A stretch of DNA of 58,791 bases from Paludibacteraceae bacterium (GTDB taxonomy: Bacteria > Bacteroidota > Bacteroidia > Bacteroidales > Paludibacteraceae). Position numbers and translations under genes: made by a program. This document shows positions 25,886 through 34,188 of the stretch, in pieces (position 1 is the first letter of the stretch; every line of letters starts with the position of its first letter). The stretch covers positions 1 to 58,791 of the forward strand of contig JAFUEI010000034.1 of the NCBI GenBank assembly GCA_017464025.1, in the 5' to 3' direction. The notes beneath the pieces are model-generated. The model was given only the letters and a program-made list of their open reading frames with translations. It was not told the origin of the DNA and did not search any database.

Positions 25886-27412
25886 TCAGGGCTTCTGTGC
25901 ACCGTAGCCTTCCTTGGCGCCGAAGAAGAGCAGAGCCTTGTCGAAGTTGTAGCGGTTGCCGTACATGGAGACGCGGATGGTCTCCGACCCTTGCATGTTC
26001 ATGCCCATGGCCGAGCGGAACTGGTTGGCTGCCGAGTTCGGGTTGAAAGAGCTGCTGGTCACCACCTTCAGCTTGGCAAAAGCCTCCAAGTAGTCCTTGT
26101 CGATAGCCTCCACAAAGGGGTCGCCGTTCTTAAGCTCAAAGTTGCCTTCCACCTTGGGAAGAATGCTCTCGTCAAGATCCTCGAAGTTCTCCACCTTCAC
26201 GTTGGTCCACTTGCCGCCGCCGGTGGGGGGAAGCTGAAGGTCGGCCGTATTCATGAAGAACGCATTATCGTAGATGTTGGTCTTGCGCTTGGCCTCGATG
26301 GGTTTGTCGGGTCCGCTCAGCACATGGGTGCGTGCAATGGCGGCGTAGTTGTTGCAGGCGAAGATGTTATGGTGCAGGTCGCAGTTTACCTTTGTCATAC
26401 ACTCATAGCCGTAGCCCATGTCTTCCATAGCTTTCTCACGGCACCACGCAAAGGCAACGGTGTTGTGGTGGAAGTTGACGTGTGAGGCCTCGCCGTTCTT
26501 GTCACCGCCGTCAATACGCACGCCGCCGTAGCGGTTGCTGAGGATGACATTGTTGTATATCTCCACTTCGCCGCAGCGCGAACCAAACTGCAGAGCAAAA
26601 TACACACCGTTAAGGAACAAACAGTTACGGATTATCACATTGCCTGCTATCCAACCGTCGGAATGAAACATCTGATGCTCCACTTGGGGGGGGATAGCGT
26701 CAACGATACGGCCGGTCTCAAACTTGTCGGAGGGGCAACCGTTGCGCGGGTCGGAGGGGTCGTTGGGCATGTAGTAGTTCTCCAAACCGAGGTTGATGAA
26801 TATACCGTCAATAATGAGCGTTCCCTTCGGCTGTTTGGCCATCACATCGTCAAGTGCGCGGTTGATCTGGATCACGCCCTTGCTGCCGTTCGAGCCGAGT
26901 TGCTCCTGGGTGGGCTCCATGCGCGTGATGTACTTCAAGGGGTTGCGCTCCGTAAAGTTGCTGTTCCAGCCGCCTTCAAGGGTCACCCAGTTGTATATCT
27001 CTATAAAGCCGCTGTTCATGTAGCCTAAATAGTTGCCCTCGGCCACGCGGATGATAGCACCGTCCTGCTGGTTGTCGCGGATATTGTTCAGAATCTTCTG
27101 GATGTCTTTTGCAGGTGCATCAGCCGTGGTGCCGGCGGCACGCGCCGTGCCGGCGTTGCTCACATAATACACGGGGCCGTTGTTCTCCTTCACCGCACCG
27201 CTCGGCTTGTTGGCGGGAGCCGTAGCCTTGGACGTTGTGGTTGGAACGGCCACGGTCTTCTGCTGGTTCTGCGACGACGGAGTGGTCGGTTGTTCTTTCT
27301 TCTCAGTTCCTTGCTTGATTGCATTGCCGAGATTGCGCAGAAGCTGTCCCTGCGCCGTTTGCACCGTAAGCGCCGCTGCCAAAAGGGCGGCCGCTAATTT
27401 CAAATGTCTCAT
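25886..27412 (-). CDS. Secreted parallel beta-helix protein
   Basis: 508 residues. Signal peptide to about residue 22; then a 60-residue Gln/Thr/Ser/Pro-rich linker; then a right-handed parallel beta-helix pattern with repeated short strands ending in N-x-(I/V)-x-(S/N) (NVIIRNCLFLNG, EIYNNVILSNRYGG, CDLHHNIFACNN, NIYDNAFFMN). The fold is shared by pectate lyases, other polysaccharide lyases and glycosidases, but no family-specific catalytic motif is certain, so the substrate is not called. Its place is 16 kb from the pectin locus, under its own promoter. Confidence 0.7.
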   Translation of the reverse strand: MRHLKLAAALLAAALTVQTAQGQLLRNLGNAIKQGTEKKEQPTTPSSQNQQKTVAVPTTTSKATAPANKPSGAVKENNGPVYYVSNAGTARAAGTTADAPAKDIQKILNNIRDNQQDGAIIRVAEGNYLGYMNSGFIEIYNWVTLEGGWNSNFTERNPLKYITRMEPTQEQLGSNGSKGVIQINRALDDVMAKQPKGTLIIDGIFINLGLENYYMPNDPSDPRNGCPSDKFETGRIVDAIPPQVEHQMFHSDGWIAGNVIIRNCLFLNGVYFALQFGSRCGEVEIYNNVILSNRYGGVRIDGGDKNGEASHVNFHHNTVAFAWCREKAMEDMGYGYECMTKVNCDLHHNIFACNNYAAIARTHVLSGPDKPIEAKRKTNIYDNAFFMNTADLQLPPTGGGKWTNVKVENFEDLDESILPKVEGNFELKNGDPFVEAIDKDYLEAFAKLKVVTSSSFNPNSAANQFRSAMGMNMQGSETIRVSMYGNRYNFDKALLFFGAKEGYGAQKP

Positions 27413-27419
27413 GATTGTT

Positions 27420-27505
27420 TTGGTTATTGGGTTAATGGTTATTGGGTTATTGGGTTATTCGCTATTCACTATTAGCTATTAGCTATTCGCTACTAACTAT
27501 CCTCT
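27420..27505. repeat. Low-complexity tandem repeat upstream of the beta-helix gene
   Basis: Degenerate short units: GGTTATTG/GGGTTATT changing into CTATTAGCTATTCG, filling the spacer between the beta-helix start codon and its promoter. It lies within the expected mRNA leader, so unit changes could alter leader length. Confidence 0.6.
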
Positions 27506-27519
27506 GGTCTAATGTGCGA

Positions 27520-27551
27520 CAAAGGTAGTATAAAATTCCGGAATATACAAA
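27520..27551 (-). promoter_or_regulatory. Promoter of the beta-helix gene
   Basis: On the minus strand TACCTTTG (27520-27527) with TTTG (27548-27551) 20 bp upstream: consensus match. It leaves a leader of about 100 nt that contains the tandem repeat. Confidence 0.65.
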
Positions 27552-27620
27552 CATTCACTTTAAGAGAGCTACAAAACTGTAAAAACGAAAGAAGTCTCCG
27601 TTTCCGAAGACTTCCTCAAG

Positions 27621-27691
27621 TTGCTTAGCCAGGACTCGAACCCAGACAGACAGAACCAGAATCTGTAGTGCTACCATTACACCACTAAGCA
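27621..27691 (-). tRNA. tRNA-Gln (anticodon CTG)
   Basis: Minus-strand cloverleaf: acceptor TGCTTAG/CTAAGCA, anticodon stem ACAGA/TCTGT with loop TTCTGGT, T-loop TTCGAGT, discriminator A, no encoded CCA. The U1-A72 first pair is usual for glutamine tRNAs. Confidence 0.93.
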
Positions 27692-27722
27692 GTATGTCAT
27701 GCTTCCTTTCCGAAAGCGGGTG

Positions 27723-27754
27723 CAAAGGTACGGCAACTTTTTTAATTGTGCAAT
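27723..27754 (-). promoter_or_regulatory. Promoter of tRNA-Gln(CTG)
   Basis: On the minus strand TACCTTTG (27723-27730) with ATTG (27751-27754) 20 bp upstream, 31 nt before the tRNA. Confidence 0.6.
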
Positions 27755-27791
27755 ACCTTTGGTAAGAAAAATGCATTTTTTCTTTAGATGG

Positions 27792-27823
27792 CTTGTCGGT
27801 ATGCCGTATTTTCAGTACCTTTG
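27792..27823 (+). promoter_or_regulatory. Promoter of the second surface locus
   Basis: TACCTTTG (27816-27823) followed by CA, with CTTG (27792-27795) 20 bp upstream, 24 nt before the ATG. It would drive the Ig-like protein, OmpA-LysM, nuclease and the unknown gene. Confidence 0.65.
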
Positions 27824-27847
27824 CACGCTGTATAAAAATAGATTCTT

Positions 27848-29227
27848 ATGTTGCGAAAGTCCGTATATACATGGCTGACGGCGTTGCTTTGCACGCTGCT
27901 TCTGCTGCCGGCAGTGCCGCTCCGTGCGGCCGACCCCGGCTCGATAGGCAACTACACCGATGTGTTGTGTCTCGACCGCAATGAGTTGGGCGTCTGGATG
28001 ACGGTACAAAACCTGCACGAAGCCGCTGGCGCCGCCTCCTACCGATACCGTCTTTGCGGCAACGGAGCCGACGGCAAAGCCGACACTATATATATAGATA
28101 AGGACAGCATCTCGCTCGACTACTTCTTCCGCCCGGCCGACTACCCCCAGTTTGTGCTGCCTGCCACGTTCGAACTGCACCGCCAGGCCCTTATCGGCAC
28201 CGCATGGCAGACTGCCTCCGGCAAAGGCAGTTTCACCGTCTCGCGTAACGAATACACCTTCGACACCGTGCGTGTCTGCAAGCTTGACACCTATACAGGT
28301 TCCTACACCAACTACGCCGACCAGACCGACCGCATCTTTTTCTCCTACGGCGACACTGCGGACTACGTCAACTACGACAAAACGTCCCTCGGCTGCGACA
28401 AGGAATACCACCTGCACTGCACCTGGCTCGATGTACCGGAGGTCGAGATAGAGCCGCTCGGCGTGCTCTGCCAGACCGACAAGGAAATCACCGTCTATTT
28501 CAACACGCTGCGCGGCACGCCCACCAGCGTAAGCGTCAGCTTCAACAAGGCCGCACTGAAGGCGGGCTTCAAAAATAAGGAACTGGCGCTGAAGAGTGCC
28601 AACCACTTCACGCTCACGGTGCCCACCACCTCGCGGGGCGACTATGCCATGTATGTGCAGTTCTACGACACCACCTCACTCGCCGCCTGCAACGGCAAGC
28701 GCGACACGCTGGCCTTCAACCTCAACCTCGGAGGCTACGTGGTGGACAAGTGGGACGATGTGCTGCTGGTGGACAACAACCCCTCCAACGCCAACCCTGA
28801 TGCCGTGGGCGATACGCTCTACTTCGCTTCCTACCAGTGGTACAAGAACGGCCGCGCCATCGGTGGTGCCACCGGTCAGGTGTACCACGAAGAGTTCGGA
28901 CTGAACGGCGTCTATTACGTTGAGATGACCGATACGCTGGGGCGCACCTACCGCAGTTGTGCTGTGGAAAAACGGCCTGTCATTGCGCAGTCCTCGTCGC
29001 AAGAGGTGTTCACCGTTGAGGCCGGACAGCCCGGCAGTATGCTGCACTACACCTCTCCCTCTGCCGGCACACTCGCCATCTACGACCTGAGCGGGAAATG
29101 TCTCACAAGCCTCGCCGTTGAGAGCGGCGACGGTAGCATCCAGGCCCCTCCTATACCGGGCCTCTACATGGTACGTCTCCTTCCCGCTGGCGAGAAACCG
29201 CTGACGCGTAAACTGATAGTCAGATAA
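27848..29227 (+). CDS. Secreted Ig-like surface protein related to the IgGFc/PKD pair
   Basis: 459 residues with a signal peptide (about 1-27). It lacks the IgGFc region but its C-terminal half has the same three modules as the two large proteins of the first surface locus: a Cys-containing beta-sandwich (about 195-295), an Ig-like module from about 300 (KWDDVLLV, YQWYKNG, GATGQVY) and a sorting-like tail from about 395 (LAIYDLSGKCL, GLYMVRLL). Probably exported and attached to the surface. The OmpA-LysM gene starts 3 nt after the stop, so the two are translationally linked. Function unknown. Confidence 0.75.
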   Translation: MLRKSVYTWLTALLCTLLLLPAVPLRAADPGSIGNYTDVLCLDRNELGVWMTVQNLHEAAGAASYRYRLCGNGADGKADTIYIDKDSISLDYFFRPADYPQFVLPATFELHRQALIGTAWQTASGKGSFTVSRNEYTFDTVRVCKLDTYTGSYTNYADQTDRIFFSYGDTADYVNYDKTSLGCDKEYHLHCTWLDVPEVEIEPLGVLCQTDKEITVYFNTLRGTPTSVSVSFNKAALKAGFKNKELALKSANHFTLTVPTTSRGDYAMYVQFYDTTSLAACNGKRDTLAFNLNLGGYVVDKWDDVLLVDNNPSNANPDAVGDTLYFASYQWYKNGRAIGGATGQVYHEEFGLNGVYYVEMTDTLGRTYRSCAVEKRPVIAQSSSQEVFTVEAGQPGSMLHYTSPSAGTLAIYDLSGKCLTSLAVESGDGSIQAPPIPGLYMVRLLPAGEKPLTRKLIVR

Positions 29228-29230
29228 GTC

Positions 29231-31264
29231 ATGATGAAAAGAATACTTGCTATATATATCGTGCTGCTGGGTGCCTGCACAGCCGTTTGGGCCCAAATGC
29301 CGGCCGACACACTCGCCGCGCCGGCCGATTCTGCCACGCAGCAGTCTGTCAACTTCGACAAAGGTTCGTTCCTGCATTTCGGCATCGGCGGCGGCTTCGG
29401 CAGCTGGAACTATTCCCTCGCCGGCGGCACCGTTGCACCATGGCAGGGCTCTTTCACGGGCGACGTCACCTACGCTTGGTATTTTCTTCCCTGGCTCGGC
29501 ATCGGTACGGGTGTCCACCTGAGTTACATTGCCTCCGATGCACAGCTCACCCGACAGATGACGTGGGACGGCAAGACCCTCGGCATCACCGACTCCGAGG
29601 GAGAGTTGTACAACCACCGCGTGGATTTCAACGACTGGCACGAACGGCAGAACCTCCTCTTCCTTGAGATCCCGCTCGCCCTCCAGTTCAAAGCCGGTAC
29701 CGGCAAAGCCGGATTCTACTTCAACATCGGCGCCAAGATGGGCATACCCGTCTATGCCAACTACAACCACTACCGCGGCGACCTCATCCACAGCGGCTAC
29801 TATCCCCAGTGGAACGCCGTGCTCGCCAATCTGCCCGAACGCTTCGAGACCGAAACCTTCACGCGGGCGCAAGACGGACGCGCAGCCGCTATCAGCTGGG
29901 TAAACGGCGAATTGTTCGGCGAACTGGGTATGCTTATCCGCCTTGATCGCACCACCCACCTCACCCTCGGCATCTACGGAGCCTACACGCTCAACGATAT
30001 GAACACCGCCACCGATGCTCCGGCTCTCGGCTTCCGCAACGAGGCCTACCGCACGGGCTTCATGAACCCCTACAGCGGTTTGTGCGGCACCGACCATATC
30101 AGCAATATCCATCCCTTTGCCTTCGGTCTCAAACTGGGCGTGCAGACCCGTCTGCTCACCAAGGCCGAGCGCGAACAGCTCCGACGCGAACAACTGATGC
30201 GCGACCACCCCGAGTGCCTGCAGCAGAAGGCCGACACGCAGCGCATCATGATACGCGACACTGTCTTCCTGCATGACACGCTCTACATGTACATCCACGA
30301 CACGGTGGTTGACTCCCGTCTGCGGCAAGACACCGTCTATGTCACCTCCGAAGCAACAGGCGCTGCCGGAGCTGCCGGAGCCGCCTTCATCGGCCTCTTG
30401 GATGGTGACGAAGATAACACCGGAAAATCTGGAAAGTCAGGGAAGTCCGGCACTTCCTCCGACGACTTCAACCGCAGCCTTCAGGACTGGGAAGACATTG
30501 CCGAAGGCACCGACTACAGCTACCCGATGGATGCCGAGAGTCACCGTCAGGCCCTCAATCTTGACGGAACTCTGCAAACCTCCGTCATCTGGTTCAAGTT
30601 CGACGACTACAAGCCCATCCTCGAGCCCTTCGACGTGGTAGGTGCCGTAGCGGAAGCTTTGAAGGCCAATCCTTCGCTCCACGTCAACGTGAACGGGCAT
30701 GCCTGCAAGATCGGCACCGACAGCTACAACCAGCGTCTTGCCATGAAGCGTGCCAAAGCCGTGGCCGCACTGCTTCGCCGCAGAGGTGTGCCGGCCGAAC
30801 AGATGACCGTCCGCTCGCTCGGTGCCAGCGAACCCTATCGCTACAACGAAGGGCCCCACCAGTACTCCAAAGACCGACGCGTCGAGATTGTGCCCGCCGG
30901 ACTCGAATCACCCGTCTATGATGTCAATGCCGCTACAGCCTACAAAGACCCTGTCAACTCCGCACCGGCCGCCGCACGCACCGACATCGACTACGAGCAA
31001 TACACGTCCTTCATCGGCGAAGAAAAGGTACGCGAAGGCTCCCACCTCGCGCAGATTGCACGACGCTGGTACGGGCATCAGGTCTATTGGGTGTATATCT
31101 ATGAGGCCAATGCCGACAAGATTGCACGTGCCAACCGCATCGCCGTCGGCATGACCGTCATGATTCCCGACCTCAGCAAAATCAACGCCGGTCTCACCGA
31201 AGAGGAAGCCCTCAGCAAAGCCAAGGAACTGGAAGACCGCTACGTCGAACAATTGTTGCAATGA
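29231..31264 (+). CDS. OmpA-family outer-membrane protein with C-terminal LysM
   Basis: 677 residues. Signal peptide to about residue 22; a beta-barrel-like region (about 35-290) rich in alternating aromatic residues; a charged segment near 310-335; an Ala/Gly and Gly/Lys/Ser-rich stretch near 375-410; an OmpA peptidoglycan-binding domain from about 450 (VNVNGHACKIG, KDRRVEIVPA); and a LysM-like domain at about 597-645 (EGSHLAQIARRWYG, ANRIAVGMTVMIP). Two peptidoglycan-binding modules in one protein suggest firm anchoring of the outer membrane to the wall. Its start follows the Ig-like gene by 3 nt and its stop overlaps the nuclease start by 4 nt (ATGA). Confidence 0.85.
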   Translation: MMKRILAIYIVLLGACTAVWAQMPADTLAAPADSATQQSVNFDKGSFLHFGIGGGFGSWNYSLAGGTVAPWQGSFTGDVTYAWYFLPWLGIGTGVHLSYIASDAQLTRQMTWDGKTLGITDSEGELYNHRVDFNDWHERQNLLFLEIPLALQFKAGTGKAGFYFNIGAKMGIPVYANYNHYRGDLIHSGYYPQWNAVLANLPERFETETFTRAQDGRAAAISWVNGELFGELGMLIRLDRTTHLTLGIYGAYTLNDMNTATDAPALGFRNEAYRTGFMNPYSGLCGTDHISNIHPFAFGLKLGVQTRLLTKAEREQLRREQLMRDHPECLQQKADTQRIMIRDTVFLHDTLYMYIHDTVVDSRLRQDTVYVTSEATGAAGAAGAAFIGLLDGDEDNTGKSGKSGKSGTSSDDFNRSLQDWEDIAEGTDYSYPMDAESHRQALNLDGTLQTSVIWFKFDDYKPILEPFDVVGAVAEALKANPSLHVNVNGHACKIGTDSYNQRLAMKRAKAVAALLRRRGVPAEQMTVRSLGASEPYRYNEGPHQYSKDRRVEIVPAGLESPVYDVNAATAYKDPVNSAPAAARTDIDYEQYTSFIGEEKVREGSHLAQIARRWYGHQVYWVYIYEANADKIARANRIAVGMTVMIPDLSKINAGLTEEEALSKAKELEDRYVEQLLQ

Positions 31265-32151
31265 AACGCAAACGACGCAAACAATATCCCGTATGGCTGT
31301 CCGTAATCGCTACGCTGGCAGCCATACTCGTTTATCTGTTCACCGAGACCACCCTCCTCGACCCGCTGCTCAACCGGCTTCTTCCGCAGCAAAACGTCGC
31401 CCCGCAGTCTGCTGACACGACGGCCGTTGATGTCTCCCCTGCCGCCGCTCCCTGTCTCATTCCCGACATGGAGTTTCCCCGTCTCCTCGAAGACCGCCCC
31501 GGGCAGCTGATACGCCATCTGGCCTATACGGTCCATTACAACCCCAAATGGCGCGTACCCAACTGGGTGGCCTATTGCCTCACTGCCGAAGAGACGCAGG
31601 GCGGCGAGGAGCGTGCCTCCCATTTCTATCCCGACCCCATGGTTGAGGGCGACCCCGTCGTCACTAAAGACTACAGCAACTCCGGCTACGACCGCGGGCA
31701 CATGGCGCCGGCCGCCGACTTCAAATGGTCCGAAGAGGCTATGCGAGAGAGTTTCTATATGACCAACATGTGCCCGCAGAACCACAATCTCAATGCCGGT
31801 GACTGGAAAGAACTGGAAGAACTTGTCCGCCAACTCGCGGTGCAATACGGCCGTATCTATGTCGCCTGCGGACCCGTCGTAGCCGCCCGTCCCAAGACAA
31901 TCGGCACCGAGCGCAAGATAGCCGTGCCGCAGGCCTTCTTCAAAGCCCTTCTCCGGCAGCGCAACGACGGCAGCTGGACCGCCGTCGGTTTCCTCTTTGC
32001 CAACAAAGCCGGCAACAAACCCCTGTCTGCCTACGCTACCACAATCGACGAGCTGCAGACCACCACCGGCATCGACTTCTTCCCTGCCCTACCAGACGAG
32101 GCCGAACAGCAGGCCGAAGTCTCCTGCACACTCTCCGATTGGAACCTGTAA
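31261..32151 (+). CDS. NucA-type DNA/RNA non-specific endonuclease, membrane-anchored
   Basis: Sugar-non-specific nuclease of the beta-beta-alpha-metal (NucA/NUC1) family. 296 residues: an N-terminal positively charged stretch and one membrane helix (about 12-28) that probably anchors it; the catalytic DRGHMAPA motif with His near 146; and the metal-binding Asn in the downstream MTNMCPQNHNLNAGDW segment. The domain would face the periplasm. It overlaps the OmpA-LysM gene by 4 nt, so the operon couples a wall-binding porin-like protein to a nuclease. Confidence 0.9.
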   Translation: MKRKRRKQYPVWLSVIATLAAILVYLFTETTLLDPLLNRLLPQQNVAPQSADTTAVDVSPAAAPCLIPDMEFPRLLEDRPGQLIRHLAYTVHYNPKWRVPNWVAYCLTAEETQGGEERASHFYPDPMVEGDPVVTKDYSNSGYDRGHMAPAADFKWSEEAMRESFYMTNMCPQNHNLNAGDWKELEELVRQLAVQYGRIYVACGPVVAARPKTIGTERKIAVPQAFFKALLRQRNDGSWTAVGFLFANKAGNKPLSAYATTIDELQTTTGIDFFPALPDEAEQQAEVSCTLSDWNL

Positions 32152-32156
32152 CCCTG

Positions 32157-33308
32157 ATGCTGCTCTTCGCTCCCCATATCAATCGCCGTACGCTGCCCGC
32201 CGAAGCACAATCGCTGCCGGTGGATACCCTCTATTACATGCTGTCGGCCGACAACCGCCTCAACGAGGAGGTGCAAGCGCTCCGTACAGACCTTCTGCGC
32301 AGCATGAACAGCACATGGCTCGCCTACAGCTTGCTCGCCGTGCCCTGCGCCTCCGGCAGTCCCTATGCAGGCTGCCTCGTCTGCCGCACACTGCCTGCCA
32401 ACGACAACGAACTGGTCGCCCTTCTCTCCGTACAACTGCGCCGCGGCAAAGTGCTCCGTGCCGCCGGCATGCTGGCCGCTGAAGTACAGCGCCTCAACCG
32501 GCAGGCGGTAAGCAGACGCCTGTCCGGCGGTGTTCCCACTCCGCTTTGCGAGGAGCGGACGATGGAGCCCGGACTTTGTGCCGATGCCTGCCCACCCGTT
32601 CAGGAACTATTTTCCGAAGAGGCTCCCCGCCGCCATAAGATGGCCGGTTCCGCCCTCGGACGAATGGCGGAACGCCGCATGGCGCCTGCGGCTGCCGAAC
32701 CTATGAAGCCCGCAGCCGGCACAACCGACGATGACACTCTCCGCCTGCTCGCTATCCGCATACGCGACGAGATAGCCGAATTGCAGCGGCGCAACGGGCT
32801 GCACGTCCTCTTCAGCGAACTCGGCGACGACTTCCTCAGCTCGCTCGGCCGACTCACCGCCAATGCACCGGCCCCCCTCCGTATAGACGACAGGTTCCGT
32901 TTTCTGCTCACAACCGAAGTCCCTAACGAGGCCGCCGTACTGCCAGCCGGCGAAACAGAAGTGGAGATGCCCACGCTCTCCAAGGTGGTATATCTGCTCT
33001 TCCTGCGCCATCCCGAGGGCATCCGGCTGAAAGAGATTGCCGACTACCGCGACGAACTCCGAACGCTCTATCTCACCCTCTCGCCACGTAGCGATGCAGA
33101 GGCCATGCATAACAGCATTGCCGACCTCACCAACCCAGCCTCGGGGTCGCTCAACCAGAAGCTCTCACGTATCACCGCAGCTTTCCGCCGGCTGTTGCCT
33201 ACCGACATGGCCCAGCATTATATCATCACCGGGCCGCGTGGCGAAGCACGCCGCATCATCCTCGACCGCTCACTCGTCTGCCTGCCGCCCGAACTGCAGC
33301 AACTCTGA
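32157..33308 (+). CDS. Conserved-looking protein of unknown function
   Basis: 383 residues, no signal peptide, no recognised motif. Three parts can be seen: an N-terminal region (about 1-130) with two hydrophobic strands and cysteines; a middle stretch rich in Ala, Arg, Glu and Pro (about 130-190) that looks like a linker; and a C-terminal helical region (about 255-383) with LSKVVYLLFLRHPEGIRLKE, which resembles a winged-helix-type turn, followed by KLSRITAAFRRLLP. It could be a regulatory or DNA-binding protein; this is a guess. The start ATG lies 5 nt after the nuclease stop, so it is in the same operon. A TTG start 18 nt earlier is possible. Confidence 0.6.
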   Translation: MLLFAPHINRRTLPAEAQSLPVDTLYYMLSADNRLNEEVQALRTDLLRSMNSTWLAYSLLAVPCASGSPYAGCLVCRTLPANDNELVALLSVQLRRGKVLRAAGMLAAEVQRLNRQAVSRRLSGGVPTPLCEERTMEPGLCADACPPVQELFSEEAPRRHKMAGSALGRMAERRMAPAAAEPMKPAAGTTDDDTLRLLAIRIRDEIAELQRRNGLHVLFSELGDDFLSSLGRLTANAPAPLRIDDRFRFLLTTEVPNEAAVLPAGETEVEMPTLSKVVYLLFLRHPEGIRLKEIADYRDELRTLYLTLSPRSDAEAMHNSIADLTNPASGSLNQKLSRITAAFRRLLPTDMAQHYIITGPRGEARRIILDRSLVCLPPELQQL

Positions 33309-33322
33309 CCGGCAATCTTCCT

Positions 33323-33336
33323 TTGCAACGTTGCAA
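33323..33336. promoter_or_regulatory. 14-bp perfect palindrome upstream of the VWA gene
   Basis: TTGCAACGTTGCAA, a perfect dyad 27 bp before the TATCTTTG promoter element. Position and symmetry fit an operator for a dimeric regulator. Confidence 0.4.
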
Positions 33337-33362
33337 CGCTCGTCCCGCGTTGGTTTATGCTG

Positions 33363-33370
33363 TATCTTTG
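33363..33370 (+). promoter_or_regulatory. Promoter -7 element of the VWA gene
   Basis: TATCTTTG followed by CAG, 79 nt before the ATG; no TTTG box at 19-21 bp, so it may need an activator, perhaps at the palindrome upstream. Confidence 0.5.
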
Positions 33371-33449
33371 CAGCGTCTTTCGGGAGCAAAGGCTATCCGC
33401 CCGCTCCGACTGGAAGCACTTGTGTTCAACCTTCTAAAACCAACGCATT

Positions 33450-34073
33450 ATGAACTTCTACCATCTCATCCTCCTCGACGCAAGCGGTTCTATGAACTGC
33501 ATCCGCCAGACCGCACTCACCGGCTGCAACGAAACCCTGCAGAGCATACGCGCCATGCAGCACAACCACGCCGACCAGCAGCACTTCGTCTCCCTCGTCA
33601 GCTTCAACAGCGAAGACCCCGCCCGCATCATCCTCGACTGCCGTCCCGCCGGCGGGACAACCGACCTCCCGGCGAACGCCTATCTGCCCAATGCCTGCAC
33701 GCCTCTCTACGATGCCGTCGGCATCGCCATCGCACGCATGGAGAGAGCCCTGCCCGCCACCGACTGCTGCGTACTTGTCACCATCATCACCGACGGCCTC
33801 GAGAACGCCTCTATCGAATACAATGCCGCAAGCCTGAAGCGCCTTGTCGAGCAGAAGAAGAAACAGAACTGGACCTTTGCCTTCATCGGAGCCAATCAGG
33901 ACGAGGTAATGGAGGCCGGACGCATCGGCATCCGCAACACACTCCGTTTCGATCAGAACGAGCGGGGCACCCGCAAGATGTTCTCCCGTCTCGGCACGGC
34001 CATGGAGCGTTTCTGCAAGGAGGCCCCCGTCATGACCCGCGAAGAGCGCGAGACCGGCTTCTTCCGCTCCTGA
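33450..34073 (+). CDS. von Willebrand factor A domain protein
   Basis: 207 residues that are almost entirely one VWA domain. The metal-ion-dependent adhesion site is complete: DASGS at 10-14, a threonine in the NACTPLYDAV segment (near 82), and TDG near 113. No signal peptide or membrane segment, so it is cytoplasmic. Such lone VWA proteins usually work with MoxR ATPases or in stress/tellurite-type clusters, but no such partner is next to it; the unknown 383-residue gene upstream is the only neighbour with an equally obscure role. Own promoter. Confidence 0.85.
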   Translation: MNFYHLILLDASGSMNCIRQTALTGCNETLQSIRAMQHNHADQQHFVSLVSFNSEDPARIILDCRPAGGTTDLPANAYLPNACTPLYDAVGIAIARMERALPATDCCVLVTIITDGLENASIEYNAASLKRLVEQKKKQNWTFAFIGANQDEVMEAGRIGIRNTLRFDQNERGTRKMFSRLGTAMERFCKEAPVMTREERETGFFRS

Positions 34074-34079
34074 CCATTC

Positions 34080-34102
34080 ACCGGCGGGGTTCACCCGCCG
34101 GT
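34080..34102 (+). terminator. Hairpin after the VWA gene
   Basis: Perfect 9-bp stem ACCGGCGGG/CCCGCCGGT with a 5-nt loop, but only TTT follows, so termination may be partial. Its 3' end touches the -33 box of the next promoter. Confidence 0.55.
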
Positions 34103-34133
34103 TTGCATATCCGGGAAAGAATACGTACCTTTG
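34102..34133 (+). promoter_or_regulatory. Promoter of the HIT gene
   Basis: TTTG (34102-34105), 20-bp spacer, TACCTTTG (34126-34133): exact consensus, 55 nt before the ATG. Confidence 0.7.
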
Positions 34134-34188
34134 CACCACGCAGCAACGCAGCTGTGTCCCTACCGCAACACCTAAAAAACAACCCTAT

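Noticed and set aside
28676-30328. A 550-codon open frame on the minus strand
   Set aside because: It lies antisense to the Ig-like and OmpA-LysM genes, has no recognisable domain and is explained by the GC-rich codon use of the sense genes.
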